Source: Streptomyces sp. NBC_00237
GTDB lineage: Bacteria; Actinomycetota; Actinomycetes; Streptomycetales; Streptomycetaceae
Direction of reading: 5' to 3'
Assembly (NCBI RefSeq): GCF_026342435.1
Contig: NZ_JAPEMT010000001.1
Span: 671,993-735,992, forward strand
DNA: 64,000 nucleotides
Part shown: in pieces, positions 62,539-64,000 of the stretch
How the letters are laid out: each line of letters opens with the position of its first letter
Numbering within the stretch: the first letter of the stretch is position 1
Notes under the pieces: generated by a model
Database searches by the model: none
Told to the model about the DNA's origin: nothing
Seen by the model: the letters and a program-made list of their open reading frames with translations, nothing else
Position numbers and translations under genes: made by a program

Positions 62539-62922
62539 GTGCCTACCGGCAAGGTCAAGTGGTTCAACAGCGAGAAGGGCTTCGGCTTCCTCTCCCGCGA
62601 CGACGGCGGCGACGTTTTCGTCCACTCCTCGGTGCTCCCGGCCGGTGTCGAGAGCCTCAAGCCCGGACAGCGCGTCGAATTCGGTGTCGTCGCGGGTCAG
62701 CGCGGTGACCAGGCGCTTTCGGTGACGGTCCTCGACCCGACCCCCTCGGTGGCCGCGGCGCAGCGCCGCAAGCCCGACGAACTGGCCTCCATCGTCCAGG
62801 ACCTCACGACGCTCCTGGAGAACATCACCCCGTCCCTGGAGCGGGGCCGCTACCCCGACAAGGCGGCGGGCGCGAAGATCGCGGGCCTGCTGCGCGCGGT
62901 GGCGGACCAGCTGGACGTCTAG
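62539..62922 (+). CDS. Cold-shock domain protein with C-terminal extension
   Basis: 127 residues. Residues 1-66 are a cold-shock OB fold (KGFGFLSR and DVFVHSS are RNP1 and RNP2). The extra 60 residues (RRKPDELASIVQDLTTLLENITPSLER, KIAGLLRAVADQLDV) are predicted helical and may mediate dimerisation; this two-part form is conserved in Streptomyces. GTG follows GAGGAC. Differs from the 67-residue protein at 29086. Confidence 0.92.
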   Translation: MPTGKVKWFNSEKGFGFLSRDDGGDVFVHSSVLPAGVESLKPGQRVEFGVVAGQRGDQALSVTVLDPTPSVAAAQRRKPDELASIVQDLTTLLENITPSLERGRYPDKAAGAKIAGLLRAVADQLDV

Positions 62923-62950
62923 GGCCTGGGAAAACGCCTGGGAGAAGCGC

Positions 62951-63811
62951 TTAGGGAAAGCTCAGCGCGTCGCGGCCGAGGGGCGGAACGAGCCCCTCGG
63001 CCGCCGCGCGTTCCAGGAGCCCTCGGACGGCCGCGTACCCGTCCTCGCCGAGGTCGGCGCTGAACTCGTTCACGTACAGCGCGATGTGCTGGTCGGCGAC
63101 GGCCGGGTCCATCTCCTGGGCGTGCGCCGCGACGTAGGGGCGGGACGCCGACGGCTCGTCCCACGCCATCCGTACGGACGTCCGCGCGGCCCGGGCCAGC
63201 TCCCGCAGCCGTGTCTCGCCCAGCGAACGCTTCGCGATGATCGCGCCCAGCGGGATGGGCAGCCCGGTGGTCGCCTCCCAGTGCTCGCCCATGTCGGCGA
63301 GCTTGTGCAGACCGTAGTTCTGGTAGGTGAAGCGGGCCTCGTGGATGACGAGTCCCGCGTCGACCTTGCCGTCCCGCACGGCGGGCATGATCTGGTCGAA
63401 CGGCATCACCACGACCTCGCCGACCCCGCCCGGGACGACGTCGGCCGCCCACAGCCGGAACAGCAGGTACGCCGTCGAGCGCTCGCTCGGCACCGCGACG
63501 GTCCTGCCGGTGAGGTCCACGCCCGCCTCGCGGGTCAGGACGAGCGGGCCGCAGCCCCGGCCGAGGGCCCCGCCGCACGGCAGCAGGGCGTAGTCGTCCA
63601 GCACCCACGGCAGCACCGCGTACGACACCTTCAGCACGTCGAACTCGCCGCGCTCGGCCATGCCGTTCGTGATGTCGATGTCCGCGAAGGTGACGTCCAG
63701 GGCGGGGGCCCCGGGGATGCGGCCGTGCGCCCACGCGTCGAAGACGAAGGTGTCGTTGGGGCAGGGCGAGAAGGCGATCTGTACGGCGTCAGTGGTCATG
63801 TGGTCAGTCAT
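62951..63811 (-). CDS. mqnD: 1,4-dihydroxy-6-naphthoate synthase MqnD
   Basis: 286 residues of the periplasmic-binding-like MqnA/MqnD family: IAFSPCPNDTFVFDAWAHG at the start, ADIDITNGMAERGEFDVLKVSY, GCGPLVL and GLVIHEARFTYQNYGL. It converts cyclic dehypoxanthine futalosine to 1,4-dihydroxy-6-naphthoate in the futalosine route to menaquinone used by Streptomyces. Its ATG overlaps the end of mqnB by eight bases; an internal ATG at 63799 is the alternative. Confidence 0.95.
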   Translation of the reverse strand: MTDHMTTDAVQIAFSPCPNDTFVFDAWAHGRIPGAPALDVTFADIDITNGMAERGEFDVLKVSYAVLPWVLDDYALLPCGGALGRGCGPLVLTREAGVDLTGRTVAVPSERSTAYLLFRLWAADVVPGGVGEVVVMPFDQIMPAVRDGKVDAGLVIHEARFTYQNYGLHKLADMGEHWEATTGLPIPLGAIIAKRSLGETRLRELARAARTSVRMAWDEPSASRPYVAAHAQEMDPAVADQHIALYVNEFSADLGEDGYAAVRGLLERAAAEGLVPPLGRDALSFP

Positions 63812-64000
63812 GTGGTGTCCAACCCTCCAGTACGGGCCCGATCTTCCCGAACGCGTCGCTCAGTGCGGCGAGCGCTTCCCCGATCCGCCAGGCGTCGCGG
63901 TCGCGCGGACCCACCGCGTTGGAGACCGCGCGGATCTCCAGTACGGGAAGGCCGAACAGCGCGGCGGCCTCCGCCACCCCGAAGCCCTCCATCGCCTCGA
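63804..64000 (-). CDS. mqnB: Futalosine hydrolase MqnB, C-terminal part
   Basis: About 65 codons are present; the start is beyond base 64000. EAMEGFGVAEAAALFGLPVLEIRAVSNAVGPRD is the conserved C-terminal part of MTA/SAH-nucleosidase-like enzymes (the ME.. of the nucleoside site and the ..RAVSN). Adjacent to mqnD, it is MqnB, which removes hypoxanthine from futalosine. Translationally coupled to mqnD. Confidence 0.85.
   Translation of the reverse strand, partial: EAMEGFGVAEAAALFGLPVLEIRAVSNAVGPRDRDAWRIGEALAALSDAFGKIGPVLEGWTPHD

Overview
The window is chromosomal DNA of a Streptomyces species. Evidence: very high GC with strong third-position GC bias, GTG starts, many leaderless genes with a TAGGNT -10 box 6-7 nt before the start, an initiator tRNA without encoded CCA, and gene order that matches, as I remember it, the conserved core of Streptomyces coelicolor from cdgB (SCO4281) through nagA/nagK (SCO4284/4285), scoF/groEL2 (SCO4295/4296) and murQ (SCO4307) to mqnD/mqnB (SCO4326/4327). 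No prophage, insertion sequence, CRISPR array, rRNA operon or large biosynthetic cluster is visible.

Layout. 1-5.3 kb: end of an FAD oxidoreductase, a quinone oxidoreductase, two exported metalloproteases facing each other (M1 lipoprotein, M4 thermolysin-like) and an ASCH protein. 5.3-9.9 kb: an accessory block holding a compact five-gene minus-strand operon (small protein, DUF6879, XRE regulator, a small protein with a Lys/Asp-Gly tail, and a PIMT-type methyltransferase), then a winged-helix gene. 9.9-15 kb: TerD, ArfB, a flavin reductase, the diguanylate cyclase CdgB with a promoter carrying CebR-, Crp- and BldD-like boxes, and a membrane-anchored carbohydrate-binding protein. 15-22.6 kb: an amino-sugar block (class II aldolase, PfkB kinase, NagA, NagK, SIS isomerase/deaminase, sugar-binding lipoprotein) with two DasR-like sites and a LacI-type palindrome. 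22.7-26.7 kb: DUF3263, OtsB, tRNA-fMet, OtsA, glucosyl-3-phosphoglycerate synthase. 26.9-31.3 kb: a SAM-I riboswitch in front of a threonine-synthase-like enzyme and a MoaD/ThiS-like sulfur carrier, then a cold-shock protein and GroEL with an HrcA operator. 31.4-36.5 kb: an AGCS symporter and a MurNAc operon (RpiR regulator, MurQ, PTS EIIBC).

36.5-44 kb: small unknowns, a DUF4232 lipoprotein, an MFS exporter, VOC and NUDIX proteins, a TipA-like MerR with a DUF2268 protease, and a LysR regulator. 44.6-48.6 kb: an HD hydrolase, a copper P-ATPase with CsoR-like operators, and a divergent cutC with its own DasR-like site; the segment is flanked by inverted copies of an intergenic repeat. 50-64 kb: HelD, a GT87 mannosyltransferase, XPB helicase and a helicase-associated protein, VanZ, a HAAS-type membrane protein, a HAD phosphatase, a response-regulator remnant, a second cold-shock protein and the futalosine-pathway genes mqnD and mqnB.

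Three themes tie the region together. Amino-sugar and cell-wall sugar recovery links the nag/SIS/aldolase block, the mur operon and possibly cutC. SAM-controlled sulfur assimilation is the likely role of the riboswitch pair. A family of GC-rich intergenic repeats recurs at least seven times, one 261-bp stretch being identical in two places 32.7 kb apart. The most unusual gene set is the 5.3-8.5 kb operon, which could be a standalone-PIMT (aspartimide) peptide-modifying system.
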